From: an uncultured Methanolobus sp.
GTDB lineage: Archaea; Halobacteriota; Methanosarcinia; Methanosarcinales; Methanosarcinaceae
Assembly: GCF_963665675.1 (NCBI RefSeq)
Contig: NZ_OY762426.1
Location: 1,054,001-1,118,000 of the forward strand
DNA: 64,000 nt
Direction: 5' to 3'
A model generated the notes under the pieces. That model had not been told where the DNA came from and searched no databases. It worked only from the letters and a program-made list of their open reading frames with translations. The first letter of the stretch is position 1; every line of letters starts with the position of its first letter. The translations under genes and the position numbers were made by a program. This document shows positions 10,219 through 19,143 of the stretch, piece after piece.

Positions 10219-10926
10219 ATGAGGCATCGAATATTCTATAATCCTTTTAAATTTGTTTTCACCATAATACTGGCTTTTGTGCTGGCGTTTAGTATTTCCG
10301 TTCTCTTTTACGGCCTGGTCAGCAGCGCTTTCAGCAAAATTGGATTCTCATGGAACGATGCTCTTATCCTGCTTCTTGCATCCCTTATTGGAAGCAGTAT
10401 CAATATCCCTCTTAGAACTCTTGAAACTGAAACACCGATTGAGAATAGCAAATATGTGAAGATTTTCGGAGTTTCATACAGGGTGCCTTTCAAGGAAACT
10501 CACAAAACCAGGACAACAATAGCTATCAACGTAGGCGGCGCCCTGATACCGACTATTGTTTCCGTCTACCTGCTTGGACTTTTCCCTGATTCTGCAGTTT
10601 ACGTAATCTACGCAACCCTGATGGTTGCTTTCATTACAAAAACAGTTGCAAGACCTGTTAAAGGTGTGGGAATCGTTTCCCCTGCACTTCTCCCGCCAAT
10701 TGCCGCTGCCTTTAGTTCCATTCTGGTGGTCTACTCCACCAGTATCCAGCATGACCTCATTTTCGCAGTTGCCTACATCAGCGGCACTTTAGGTACTCTG
10801 ATAGGAGCCGACCTGCTGAACATGCGTGCAATCACGAAGTTGGGTGCTCCCGTGGTTAGTATTGGCGGCGCGGGGACTTTTGATGGTGTGTTTCTGGCAG
10901 GGGTTATTGCGGTGTTGTTGGTTTGA
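10219..10926 (+). CDS. DUF1614 integral membrane protein
   Basis: 235-residue protein with about seven hydrophobic segments: near residues 10-33, 44-60, 100-120, 126-142, 153-172, 178-200 and 215-235. The pattern and motifs such as GSSINIPL and the C-terminal GGAGTFDGVFL match archaeal and bacterial DUF1614 proteins. Function unknown. It has its own upstream region with AT-rich sequence and no tightly linked neighbour. Confidence 0.75.
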   Translation: MRHRIFYNPFKFVFTIILAFVLAFSISVLFYGLVSSAFSKIGFSWNDALILLLASLIGSSINIPLRTLETETPIENSKYVKIFGVSYRVPFKETHKTRTTIAINVGGALIPTIVSVYLLGLFPDSAVYVIYATLMVAFITKTVARPVKGVGIVSPALLPPIAAAFSSILVVYSTSIQHDLIFAVAYISGTLGTLIGADLLNMRAITKLGAPVVSIGGAGTFDGVFLAGVIAVLLV

Positions 10927-11064
10927 TTGGAAAAATCAATAACATACTTTTTATAAAAGTTAGAACGAATTCAAAAGATATAACTATAATCTCATCAATC
11001 TCAGATCGGAATTGTACTTAAATTCATTTACTAATAATTACATTTTATAAAATAGGGACTATCA

Positions 11065-12216
11065 ATGCTCAGATACGATAAACAGATACCTGTTAACCCG
11101 GAAGTATTCCGATGGTTAAGAGAAAGTTCAGGATGGACTTACGGAGATATCAGTGATAAGTTAGAGGTATCTGTGAATCAGGTTGAAGACTGGGAAAAGG
11201 GAAAGAAATCCCCTACTATTGATAACCTGAAAGTCCTGGCTAAGGAATACAAAAGACCGCTGGCGGCTTTTCTGTTGTCAAATCCTGGAGAGAAGCAGAC
11301 ACTTCCAACTGATTACAGAAAACTGCCTGATGGTTCATACAGTTTATCGAAGAAGAGCCTTTTTGCTATCAGAAAAGCTCGTAATATGCAGACTGAAAGC
11401 AGTGAGTTGATGGAAAATCTTCACCAGAGTGTTGAGCCAGATGTGGAATTTGTAAGTCTGAAAGATGACCCGGAACTTGTTTCTTCCAATGAAAGAGAAA
11501 AAATGAACATCACTCTTGAAGTACAGCGCAAATGGAGAACTCCTTATGATGCATTCAATGGTCTGAGAGAGATCATTGAACATCAGAACATACTTGTGTT
11601 CCAGCTTTCTGCTGATCTGGATGATTTCAGAGGATTTACACTGATGGATACTAGACCATTTGCTATTGTTGTTAATTCCTCGGATATTATTCAAGCACGC
11701 TTATTTTCACTTCTTCATGAATATGCCCATATTCTGCTGAATAAGCCTGCTATGTGCATTCCACATGAAGGGGAGATTGGTATTGCCGGCAAAGGTGAGA
11801 GGGAAAGGACTGAGGCATGGTGTAACCGTTTTGCAGCTTCTTTTTTGCTCCCGACAAATGTTATTGAAGCTGATTTCTCAACATTTGGAATGGAGAATTA
11901 TGGCAAGATAGCAGGACGGTATAAAGTGAGTCTTTCAACCACTTTAACCCGACTGGTTTCGCTTGGTCTGATATCTCAGACAGAATACAGGTTTGAGATC
12001 AACAAACTTCAGGCTGCTGAATCGAATGGTGAAGATGAAAGCAAAAATGGTGGCATGGGTGAAACTTCGGCAACGAAGGCACGCCGTGAGAAGGGAGACT
12101 CATTCGTTTCACTGGTTCTTGAAAATTCGCAGGCGGGCTATATAACAAGCAGTGAAGCACTGAATTATCTGGATGTCAAAACAAGACATATGAAAGAGTT
12201 AACCGAGTCAAAATAA
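11065..12216 (+). CDS. XRE-family HTH regulator with ImmA/IrrE metallopeptidase domain
   Basis: 383 residues. The N-terminal helix-turn-helix (about 17-60, with SDKLEVSVNQVEDWEKG) is followed by an ImmA/IrrE (COG2856) zinc peptidase domain with HEYAH at about residue 219 and the downstream Glu in TEAWCNRFAASFLLP. In known ICEBs1 and Deinococcus systems such proteins cleave or inactivate a repressor, so a regulatory or antitoxin-like role is likely. A DUF4411 PIN-like gene follows within 20 bases, the arrangement typical of HTH-ImmA/DUF4411 modules on mobile islands. It marks the start of the accessory region. Confidence 0.88.
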   Translation: MLRYDKQIPVNPEVFRWLRESSGWTYGDISDKLEVSVNQVEDWEKGKKSPTIDNLKVLAKEYKRPLAAFLLSNPGEKQTLPTDYRKLPDGSYSLSKKSLFAIRKARNMQTESSELMENLHQSVEPDVEFVSLKDDPELVSSNEREKMNITLEVQRKWRTPYDAFNGLREIIEHQNILVFQLSADLDDFRGFTLMDTRPFAIVVNSSDIIQARLFSLLHEYAHILLNKPAMCIPHEGEIGIAGKGERERTEAWCNRFAASFLLPTNVIEADFSTFGMENYGKIAGRYKVSLSTTLTRLVSLGLISQTEYRFEINKLQAAESNGEDESKNGGMGETSATKARREKGDSFVSLVLENSQAGYITSSEALNYLDVKTRHMKELTESK

Positions 12217-12235
12217 AACGTGGGTTGTGTATATT

Positions 12236-12745
12236 ATGGAGAGGAATGTTTTTTATGTCATTGATACCTCTTCATTGATTGATATGGGTAGAAATTATCC
12301 CATAGCCATTTTCCCTTCTTTCTGGAAAAAGTTCGAGGAACTTATCCATCATCATCGAATTGCTGCACCTGATATTGTCCTGACTGAACTGGAACGTCAG
12401 GATGATGAACTTACAGAATGGGCGAAAAACCACAGCCAGATTTTATTCCGTGATTCCTCAGACATGTACTTCCGGGTTATAGACATTCTCAGCGAGTTCC
12501 CAAAACTTATCGACCCGAACGATGACCACGAACAAGCCGACCCTTTTCTTATCGCTATGGCCCTTGAAATAACAGATGGCCCGCAACAAACCCTGTGCGA
12601 CTGCCCGGAAGTGGTTATTGTAACCCAGGAACGCTATAACGGTAAAAGATCAAAAAAGACAAAAATCCCACAGGTCTGCACCCATTACAATATCCCCTGC
12701 ATCCAGCTTTTAGACCTGATAACAAATGAAGGCTGGGAGTTTTAA
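12236..12745 (+). CDS. DUF4411 PIN-like protein, putative toxin partner
   Basis: About 169 residues starting at ATG 12236; a GTG at 12227 would add three residues. The N-terminus (YVIDTSSLIDM) has the Asp of PIN-type nuclease folds, and acidic residues recur in PDIVLTELE and DPNDDHEQADPFLIA, so a PIN-like Mg2+-dependent RNase fold is plausible. The gene sits directly behind the HTH-ImmA gene, as DUF4411 genes usually do, and the pair is therefore a candidate toxin-antitoxin-like module. Its TAA stop overlaps the stop of the convergent gene at 12742 (shared TTAA). Confidence 0.78.
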   Translation: MERNVFYVIDTSSLIDMGRNYPIAIFPSFWKKFEELIHHHRIAAPDIVLTELERQDDELTEWAKNHSQILFRDSSDMYFRVIDILSEFPKLIDPNDDHEQADPFLIAMALEITDGPQQTLCDCPEVVIVTQERYNGKRSKKTKIPQVCTHYNIPCIQLLDLITNEGWEF

Positions 12746-13410
12746 GAATTGTTTGTGCTTTCCTGACATGATGGAATTTCATCTTTAAACACTTGCCAGA
12801 GCTGTTCTAACTTAACTAAAACATCACTACAAAATTGAACGACTTCTTTTGGTTCTTCATGCATTAAAGGGACAAACATTTTTACATGACTCTCATCATT
12901 AAATTGTTCTTGACCTTCAATTTGTGCTTTGAAAACCAGATTTGCCTGGAAAAAGGTTTGTATTGGCTTATGCTGAATTGTATTTCTTGCTTCTTTTATT
13001 TCATCTATCCATTCTGAATTTTGGAGAATTAATTCATGAATCAGAGAATCCTGGAAATCAGGTAATTTTTCACGAGCTTTTTTATTCATATATTGACCAA
13101 AAGAGAATGAACGCTCTTCATTATAACCATCAACAATTCTGCATTTTAAGTCAACCATTCCATTAATTGAAGCCATGACAGAACTGATAAAAGAGTAGAA
13201 TTCGTACAATTCCACAGCAAATCCTTTTTTATAGAAAATTGTCACAGGAAGTCGAAATTCAAATCCACCGTTTCCAACTATCTTTTGGAGCCCTGTTTCA
13301 TCGACTTCTGGTTTATTCCCCACTGATAATGTATGTTCTAAAATATTGTAGTGATATCTTGAACTATCAATGAAAAACTCAATCGTGTCAGTTTTTTCTT
13401 TAATATTCAT
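12742..13410 (-). CDS. Hypothetical protein with HEPN-like R-x4-H motif
   Basis: 222-residue protein, not recognised with certainty. Predominantly alpha-helical C-terminal half. Residues near 142-147 read RNTIQH, an R-x4-H motif preceded by an acidic helix (EWIDEIKEA), as in HEPN ribonucleases of toxin-antitoxin and abortive systems. No transmembrane segments. It lies in AT-rich sequence between a DUF4411 toxin-like gene (tail-to-tail overlap) and an hsdS fragment, which fits a role in the defence island. The HEPN assignment is inference from the motif and context. Confidence 0.5.
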   Translation of the reverse strand: MNIKEKTDTIEFFIDSSRYHYNILEHTLSVGNKPEVDETGLQKIVGNGGFEFRLPVTIFYKKGFAVELYEFYSFISSVMASINGMVDLKCRIVDGYNEERSFSFGQYMNKKAREKLPDFQDSLIHELILQNSEWIDEIKEARNTIQHKPIQTFFQANLVFKAQIEGQEQFNDESHVKMFVPLMHEEPKEVVQFCSDVLVKLEQLWQVFKDEIPSCQESTNNS

Positions 13411-13547
13411 GTAATCACAGTCGATTTTAGATTTTTTGATTATTTACTACCTAACAAAATCAAATATCAGATTAAAAGCCCATTAACCATAGCTTCCATC
13501 AACCTCTCCCCATCCTCCTGCGCCTGCCTTATGTCAGATTCAAGCCG

Positions 13548-13619
13548 GTCGCAGAGTTCCATAAGTTGATCGACTTTGGCAACGATGCGCTGTTGTTCTG
13601 CGAGGGGTGGGAGAGGAAT
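13548..13619 (-). repeat. hsdS conserved-region repeat, distal copy
   Basis: 72-bp segment encoding the PLPPLAEQ-RIVAKVDQLMELCD block; it matches the segment at 14391-14462 closely and in the same orientation. Such repeats are the usual sites of recombination that swaps HsdS recognition domains. Confidence 0.8.
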
Positions 13620-14390
13620 TAAAAAATCAGCTAATGTTTTTAAGTTCAAACCTTTATACGCAATTCCTCTAGTTTTGCTAACATTAAACTCTTGTATATA
13701 TGGCGAAGAAATTACATTCAACATATATTCATTATTAATTTCTTTGATTAAAGGAATTAAGGCAATTTCCCTAGCTATATTATAACCCTGAATATGTTCT
13801 GGAGCAATTGCACAACCACCCAAAGTTCCTCTAATTGTCATTAATAACTCTCCACCCTGAATGATTGTTCTTTTGTATTTATTGGAGATTTGTGTAGTTA
13901 CTGTCCTAACATTGTGTAAATCAAGCCGTCTAAATTTGACATTACTACACCTTAAAGCTAGAACTCCTTTTGAATCTTCAGCACCCATTTTGACTATTCC
14001 GTAAGTGATACCTCTGGAATCAACAATGTCACTTAACTTAACCCATTTCCAACTAATGGGAATTTCAAATGGATATTCGTTGGATTTTATAGGAGAGAAT
14101 CGTTTTTTTTCACTTTTGTTCTTAATTACAATCTTCCCTAACAAAATATCAGCAGGCTCATCCTCATCATCCTGCTCCACGAGCTTCCCCATCACCGCAA
14201 GCTGCAAAATAGCCTGCCTCAGTTTTTCCACGTTTTCCAGATTATCATACAGCAGCCCGAAATTATCACATACGAGCCTCCAGTTCTCTGCAAACTTCTC
14301 CGGGCTGCCGGCATCGAGCATCTTGTTGAGGGCTGCATTGTTGAGATTAATACGGCTTTCATGCTTCTTTTGTTGCAGGGATTCAAGTTG

Positions 14391-14462
14391 GTCGCAGAGT
14401 TCCATGAGCTGGTCGACTTTGGCGACAATGCGTTTTTGTTCTGCGAGGGGAGGGAGAGGAAT
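14391..14462 (-). repeat. hsdS conserved-region repeat, proximal copy
   Basis: 72-bp partner of 13548-13619, at the end of target-recognition domain 1. Confidence 0.8.
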
Positions 14463-14815
14463 ATAAATTCTACTAAGATGAGTTGAACCGAAATTCGGTT
14501 GCATTCCTACAAGCTGAATTTCCATTTGTTTTTTAAAAAAAGAAGTATCTAAGAAATATTTAAGATAGTTCGGTTCAAATGTACTTGAATAAAAGCATAA
14601 TCGAATGGTACTCGTATTTAGCATTACTTTATAACCGGGATTCTTAAACCAAGCACTTTTACCCCAACTTCCACCAGAAGATGCAAATAAAAGATCACCT
14701 TCCTCAATTAAAAAATGAGAATATTTTTCATTAAATTCATCCTCTGATACAAACTTATCTGAATTTTCAAAAAGTAGAGTTCCATTTGGAAGAATGTTCT
14801 TTACATTTAATAATT

Positions 14816-16437
14816 GTAACTATTCAGCCTATCTCATTTCCACCAGGCTGCTTTCTCTATTTACGCTCAATTCTGCAATAAATAAACAAGTGGATTCCCA
14901 TTGAATATTTCACTAATCGAGTCTATAACCGATAGAGATTTCTTGTTCACAGTAGAAACGTATCCTCTAATGCGGCAGAAATTTCTAGCCCCTTGTTCAC
15001 TACGGAAAGTACCTGATATCTTCTGCTGTACCTTCGTCATTCTGATATCTCTTTCCGCCTGATTGTTATCAAACGAAACGTCCGGGTCGTACATAAACCG
15101 CAAGATATCCTCCTTAAACCTCATGAACCGATCCAGCAGGTTCTTTGCTGCAGTTTGCTTCTTACGTCCTCGTTTTTTAGACTGCACATCTGATTCCGGA
15201 TCAGGAGGAATTTCGTTCATTCCATAACAGGTAATGTGATCATAATCCTCACTGAACTTTTGAATTAGTTCAGTATCTAAAAGACCATTATCTACCTGGT
15301 GTTTGATGCACACCAACAGATCACTCATTAGCTTTGGCCACTCTTGATCACTGTTTTCAGCAACTCCGGTTAACTCTCTTAACAGATGTGCATTACATAA
15401 TGAATGCTGGCAATCATATTTGTAGTACGGTTTCCAGAAATCATGTGTTGCAACACCAGTATAACCTGGCAGGATACCCATGGAGTCCATTGCTTGCGAC
15501 CCTCTTTTTTTATGTACAAAATAATATGTGAGGTTCTTAGTACCTGCTACATGAAGCCAATTACGGGATGCGTTTATTCTTAAACCTGTTTCATCCAGGT
15601 TGATAGCATGAGATTGCTTCAGGAGATATCTCACTCCGCTTTCAAATGCTTCAAGTTTATCATAGCAATTGCGTTCGATGTTCACTATTGTAGCAGGACT
15701 GATCCTGCATCCTAAAATATCAGAGAACAATTTGACAACACGCTGATAGGGAAGTAGCTGGTTAGTGTGCAAATAAACTGCAAAGGACCTAACTCGATGA
15801 CCATATTGAGTTGGCTGAGTTACACCATCCGGAAAAACTGCTTTGTTCATATGAGAACATTCAGGACATTTTTTTATCTCACAGCGATGTTCAATGCACT
15901 TGATGGTTATTAGAGGAATGTCAAAGACCTGTCTTCTTTCATAATCAGGGGACACAGAAACTAACGATCCCCCACACTTGATGCATTTGTCTATATGATG
16001 AACAACAAGTTCATCCGGTTCATCATTCATTCTCAGTGTAGTACCTGGATGACCATTTTGTCCACCAGCAGATCGATCACTCTTTTTTCTCTGAGTTTTA
16101 ACCTTCGGCTTTTTCCGTGCATAAGAATCAGTGGAAGGTGGTTTGCTACTATTGCAACTATTCTTATCAAGCATTTCTTCCAGATGCTTGACACGTTCTT
16201 CAAGCTGTGCAATTTGGAGAGCTTGTTGTTCGATGATCAGATTTTGTTGTTCAATGATTCCAAGTAACCGAGTTACAAGTTCTATTACTGCTTCTGGACC
16301 AGCTTCATAAACCGCAAGTATTTCTTCTCGTTCCATTCGAATCCCCTCAGATCAACAGAACTTTTATTATCAAAGTTAGAATGAAGTCATAGTATATTGA
16401 TTTTTGCTTTATTGGAGAAGGAGGGCTGAATAGTTAC
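14816..16437 (-). mobile_element. IS66-family insertion sequence (single-ORF, ISBst12-like)
   Basis: 1622-bp element with perfect 14-bp terminal inverted repeats GTAACTATTCAGCC (14816-14829 and reverse complement at 16424-16437) around one transposase gene. The accessory orfs tnpA/tnpB of classical IS66 are absent, as in the ISBst12 subgroup. IS66 elements normally make an 8-bp target duplication; the flanks here (TAATAATT at left, TGAGAAAT at right) do not match, so the junction has probably been rearranged after insertion. It truncates hsdS. Confidence 0.88.
14867..16336 (-). CDS. IS66-family transposase
   Basis: 489 residues. N-terminal leucine-rich coiled coil (about 20-60), the NSSKPPSTD segment of the family, a zinc-binding region (CIKCGGS and CPEC, about 118-165), and the DDE catalytic core: INLDETGLR (about 247), THDFWKPYY (about 294) and the C-terminal NNQAERDIRMTKVQQKISG (about 424-442). 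Length and all motifs are intact, so the enzyme may be active. It lies within terminal inverted repeats at 14816 and 16437. Confidence 0.95.
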   Translation of the reverse strand: MEREEILAVYEAGPEAVIELVTRLLGIIEQQNLIIEQQALQIAQLEERVKHLEEMLDKNSCNSSKPPSTDSYARKKPKVKTQRKKSDRSAGGQNGHPGTTLRMNDEPDELVVHHIDKCIKCGGSLVSVSPDYERRQVFDIPLITIKCIEHRCEIKKCPECSHMNKAVFPDGVTQPTQYGHRVRSFAVYLHTNQLLPYQRVVKLFSDILGCRISPATIVNIERNCYDKLEAFESGVRYLLKQSHAINLDETGLRINASRNWLHVAGTKNLTYYFVHKKRGSQAMDSMGILPGYTGVATHDFWKPYYKYDCQHSLCNAHLLRELTGVAENSDQEWPKLMSDLLVCIKHQVDNGLLDTELIQKFSEDYDHITCYGMNEIPPDPESDVQSKKRGRKKQTAAKNLLDRFMRFKEDILRFMYDPDVSFDNNQAERDIRMTKVQQKISGTFRSEQGARNFCRIRGYVSTVNKKSLSVIDSISEIFNGNPLVYLLQN

Positions 16438-16521
16438 TGAGAAATTAAAGTAGTTTTCAATCGGAAAAGACATATCGTTGTTTGAAAATAGGCCATATAT
16501 TCTGAGTTTGATTTGATTTTC

Positions 16522-16526
16522 AATGC
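16522..16526 (+). repeat. Target-site duplication AATGC, left copy
   Basis: AATGC immediately outside the left inverted repeat of the element 16527-17817; the same five bases follow its right end at 17818-17822. Confidence 0.65.
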
Positions 16527-16643
16527 GAGACTATCAAATTAGAATTTTGATTTAAAAGCCTACCTCTTTTTTCAATAAGACCTATTTCCTCCCCCCCAAA
16601 AAAAACAGCGATAGTTCCCTCCAAAGATTAAAATAGTATAAAT

Positions 16644-17762
16644 TTGGCCAGTCTCAGGGAGGATATTTATACTGTTTATAAAGGAGTCCTCTTTGAGGAC
16701 TCCATTCGAAACGATATTGATAAAGAGAATGTATCAGTTTGCCGCTTGCTACATTTTCTTAATATTGATGACATCGCACAGCATGTTGAAAATAACCATT
16801 ATCCCAATAAAGACTGGCATTTCAGATATCGTATTTCTTCTATGATAAAACTCACTATTGTCAAATGTTTTAGAGATCTTTCGTTCAACAAAACAATCTC
16901 ATCTCTTTCAGATGAAGAAGCTCTGCTTCTTCATTTTGTTAATGATGGTGGTAATATTTCTTTGCCCACAGGGTCAACACTTCATCATTTTGTAAAATAC
17001 AGATTAGGAACAGACGGACTTCAACATATTATGCGGATGATAGCTGAGAGAATCATCGGACTAACTAAAGCCAGAGATCTTAAAACAGATTCAACACCTC
17101 TTGAAGCTTCCAGATATGACAAATATAGTGATTATAATCCTCACTATGGATGCAAAATGGACAAAGCTCATATCACAATGATAGGAGTTTTCCCATTGTG
17201 CATGACATATACAAATGGATTGGCTGGTGATTCGCCAGAACTGGATAAGCATATTGATTTCTTAAAGAATCTCAATGTCGACATTGATTCTTATGCTTTG
17301 GATTCTGGATGTGATTCATTTGAAAATCATGCTGATATATGGCATTACTTGAAAGTGAAACCAACTATCCCACCCAAATGCAATGCAGTAATTAGCATAG
17401 AAGGAACAATTGAAAGGATTAATCACTGGGTCAATAAGCTGTGGAAAAAAGGAGGGTCGATACATATGCCAATAACAAAAAAACTGGAATTACTATATGA
17501 TAACGGAAGGAGGAAACAAGTGGGCATGTATCTGAGAAACGAAATGATGGCAGATGAAAAGTTTGAAGAGAAGATTAAGACAAGACAACCTATTGAAAGA
17601 TCAAATCGACACATCAAAGGTAGGGTAACCTTTGATGTGAGAAAAATACAGAAGAATAGCAGGGAACTCTATTCAATTGCACGATTTGTGGCATATCAGT
17701 TTATGACACTGGCAAATTTGCAAAATAAAATCGAGAAGATTGACTTAGCCAAGTATTTTTAA
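16644..17762 (+). CDS. DDE transposase of the 1.29-kb IS
   Basis: 372 residues from a TTG start at 16644; no upstream ATG is in frame and the next ATG would remove about 66 conserved-looking residues. A DDE core is suggested by LKTDSTPLEA (Asp near 147), YALDSGCDS (near 218), and ERSNRHIKGRV near 328, with the catalytic Glu probably in QPIERSNRHIKG. The N-terminal helical region (DWHFRYRISSMIKL) resembles the DNA-binding part of IS5/IS4-type transposases. Intact reading frame, so possibly active. Exact family uncertain. Confidence 0.82.
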   Translation: MASLREDIYTVYKGVLFEDSIRNDIDKENVSVCRLLHFLNIDDIAQHVENNHYPNKDWHFRYRISSMIKLTIVKCFRDLSFNKTISSLSDEEALLLHFVNDGGNISLPTGSTLHHFVKYRLGTDGLQHIMRMIAERIIGLTKARDLKTDSTPLEASRYDKYSDYNPHYGCKMDKAHITMIGVFPLCMTYTNGLAGDSPELDKHIDFLKNLNVDIDSYALDSGCDSFENHADIWHYLKVKPTIPPKCNAVISIEGTIERINHWVNKLWKKGGSIHMPITKKLELLYDNGRRKQVGMYLRNEMMADEKFEEKIKTRQPIERSNRHIKGRVTFDVRKIQKNSRELYSIARFVAYQFMTLANLQNKIEKIDLAKYF

Positions 17763-17773
17763 GAAAAATGCTC

Positions 17774-17811
17774 ATCAAATTAGAATGGAGGGAAATATGA
17801 CCTAATTTGAT
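17774..17811 (+). repeat. Subterminal inverted repeat at the right IS end
   Basis: ATCAAATTAG (17774-17783) and CTAATTTGAT (17802-17811) are perfect 10-bp reverse complements with a 18-base loop. The right copy is part of the terminal repeat, so the transposase recognition sequence appears twice here; the hairpin may also stop transcription from outside. Confidence 0.6.
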
Positions 17812-17817
17812 AATCTC

Positions 17818-17822
17818 AATGC
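17818..17822 (+). repeat. Target-site duplication AATGC, right copy
   Basis: Second copy of the five bases that precede the left end of the IS (16522-16526). Confidence 0.65.
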
Positions 17823-17889
17823 ATTCAAGCAAAAAGAAGCATAGATATATTACTTTTGAGAGTCAATTTAGGTTATTAGGAGATGTAAT

Positions 17890-19143
17890 ATGTCAGATGA
17901 AATATCTGAGGATTTTAAAGTCGCTGAAGATTTTGATACAGCGTGGAGTAATTTCGATCCATTATTTACTTTACCGGCAAACTCCCCATTCCATGTAGAA
18001 CGTACTGGAAAACCTTTGAACAGATTGATTAGGGCTCTCTTGCGTAATCATAGGCAGCCTCCTAAATACTATTATAGTGGTCATAGGGGATGTGGCAAAT
18101 CAACAGAATTAAACATATTGGCTGAGGATGAAAACATAAAAGATAAGTTCTTCATTGTGAAATACTCGGTGAAAGATGTCTGTGATGTGCAGAACCTTAA
18201 CTATGTTGATGTGCTTTTCTCTGTAGGTGCACAATTATGTATTCAATACCCGAACGTAGATGAAAAATTGAAACCGGAGCTTATAGATGATCTTCTCAAC
18301 TGGCAACGTGGTGTAATTGAGCAGATTGATGAGAAGGGTATGGGTATTGAAGCTTCTGTTGAAGGCGGTATAAAAACAGTATTTGCTTCTATTCTGGGTA
18401 AAATAAAAGCTCAGGAATCTACAAGGACCGTTATCCGGCAAACAATTGAACCCAGGCTTTCCGAACTCATTGATAAGATCAATATGATTATTGCAAATAT
18501 TGAGATTAATGAAGGCAAGAAAGTTCTTGTACTGATAGATGATCTGGATAAACCTAATTTAGAGCAGGCAAAACAGATATTTTACACAAACCAGACAGCT
18601 ATAACTCAGCCATTATGCTATATTGTCTACACTGTGCCGATTGCCATCTTTTTTTCACAGGAGTTTTTAGCTCTTAGGGAGAGTTGTTACTGCCTTCCTA
18701 ACATCAAACTACATGGTAAAAATGGAAGAAATGAAAAGGATGAAGCCGGTTATGGATTGATGAAATCATTCGTTCATAAAAGAATGAAACCTGATCTGAT
18801 TGAAGATGATGCATTGGATTTTGCAATCAAGATTGGCGGTGGTCTGTTCAGGGAAACTGCACGTGTAATGCAGATTGCAATTGATGTTGCATATGAAAAT
18901 GAGAGACGTGCAGTACAAATTGAAGATGTATAGAGAGCTGCCAGCGAGATCAGAAGCGATTTCAAACGTATTCTTGTATCAGACGATTATGACACACTCA
19001 GAGAAATATATCAGGACAATACTATTCAGGGAATAGAGAAGATAAGTCATTTATTGCACAATCTGAGTGTCCTTGAATATGTTAATGGTGAAAACTGGTG
19101 TGATGTACACCCCGTGCTTGAAGAGATTCTAGTAAATGGCTGA
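17890..19143 (+). CDS. AAA-type ATPase with in-frame UAG, probable pyrrolysine codon
   Basis: The frame reads 347 codons, a TAG at 18931-18933, then 70 further sense-strand codons to TGA 19141, for 417 residues if UAG is decoded as pyrrolysine. Walker A is GHRGCGKST (about 65-73) and Walker B VLVLIDDLDK (about 213-222). The part after UAG (helical, acidic/basic, RAASEIRSDFKRILVSDDY) continues naturally from the preceding helix, and its end overlaps the next gene by 8 bases (ATGGCTGA), an arrangement expected only if the extension is translated. If UAG stops, a 208-base gap would separate the pair. The start ATG follows GGAGATG. It is partner to the TPR gene; role unknown, possibly defence or signalling. 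Confidence 0.75.

Larger units (their letters stand above)
13467..14815 (-). pseudogene. hsdS: Type I restriction specificity subunit (hsdS), 5' end removed at an IS66-type element
   Basis: The open frame runs from the IS boundary at 14815 to TAA 13467 without a stop, so about 448 codons survive; the first in-frame ATG is 14624. It retains the end of target-recognition domain 1 (GGSWGKSAWFK), a conserved repeat (PLPPLAEQKRIVAKVDQLM), complete domain 2 and the second conserved repeat. The beginning of domain 1 is missing and is not found across the element. No hsdM or hsdR is present in the window. In an intact enzyme HsdS sets the DNA site of HsdMR. This copy is probably non-functional, although the internal ATG could still make a one-and-a-half-domain protein. 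Confidence 0.85.
16527..17817 (+). mobile_element. Insertion sequence with 16-bp inverted repeats and 5-bp target duplication
   Basis: 1291-bp element. The ends GAGACTATCAAATTAG (16527-16542) and, reversed, GAGATTATCAAATTAG (17802-17817) match at 15 of 16 positions. AATGC is repeated directly outside both ends. One transposase gene fills it. A run of C then A (16592-16605) lies between the left end and the transposase start. The family is a DDE type that I cannot name with confidence. Confidence 0.82.

Noticed and set aside
14808..16445. 8-bp target duplication of the IS66 element
   Set aside because: TAATAATT and TGAGAAAT do not match; only 5 of 8 positions agree on the best comparison of strands.
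16438..16526. Remainder of hsdS 5' end between the two ISs
   Set aside because: One minus-strand frame is open for 28 codons, but it shows no HsdS feature and cannot be joined to the fragment with confidence.
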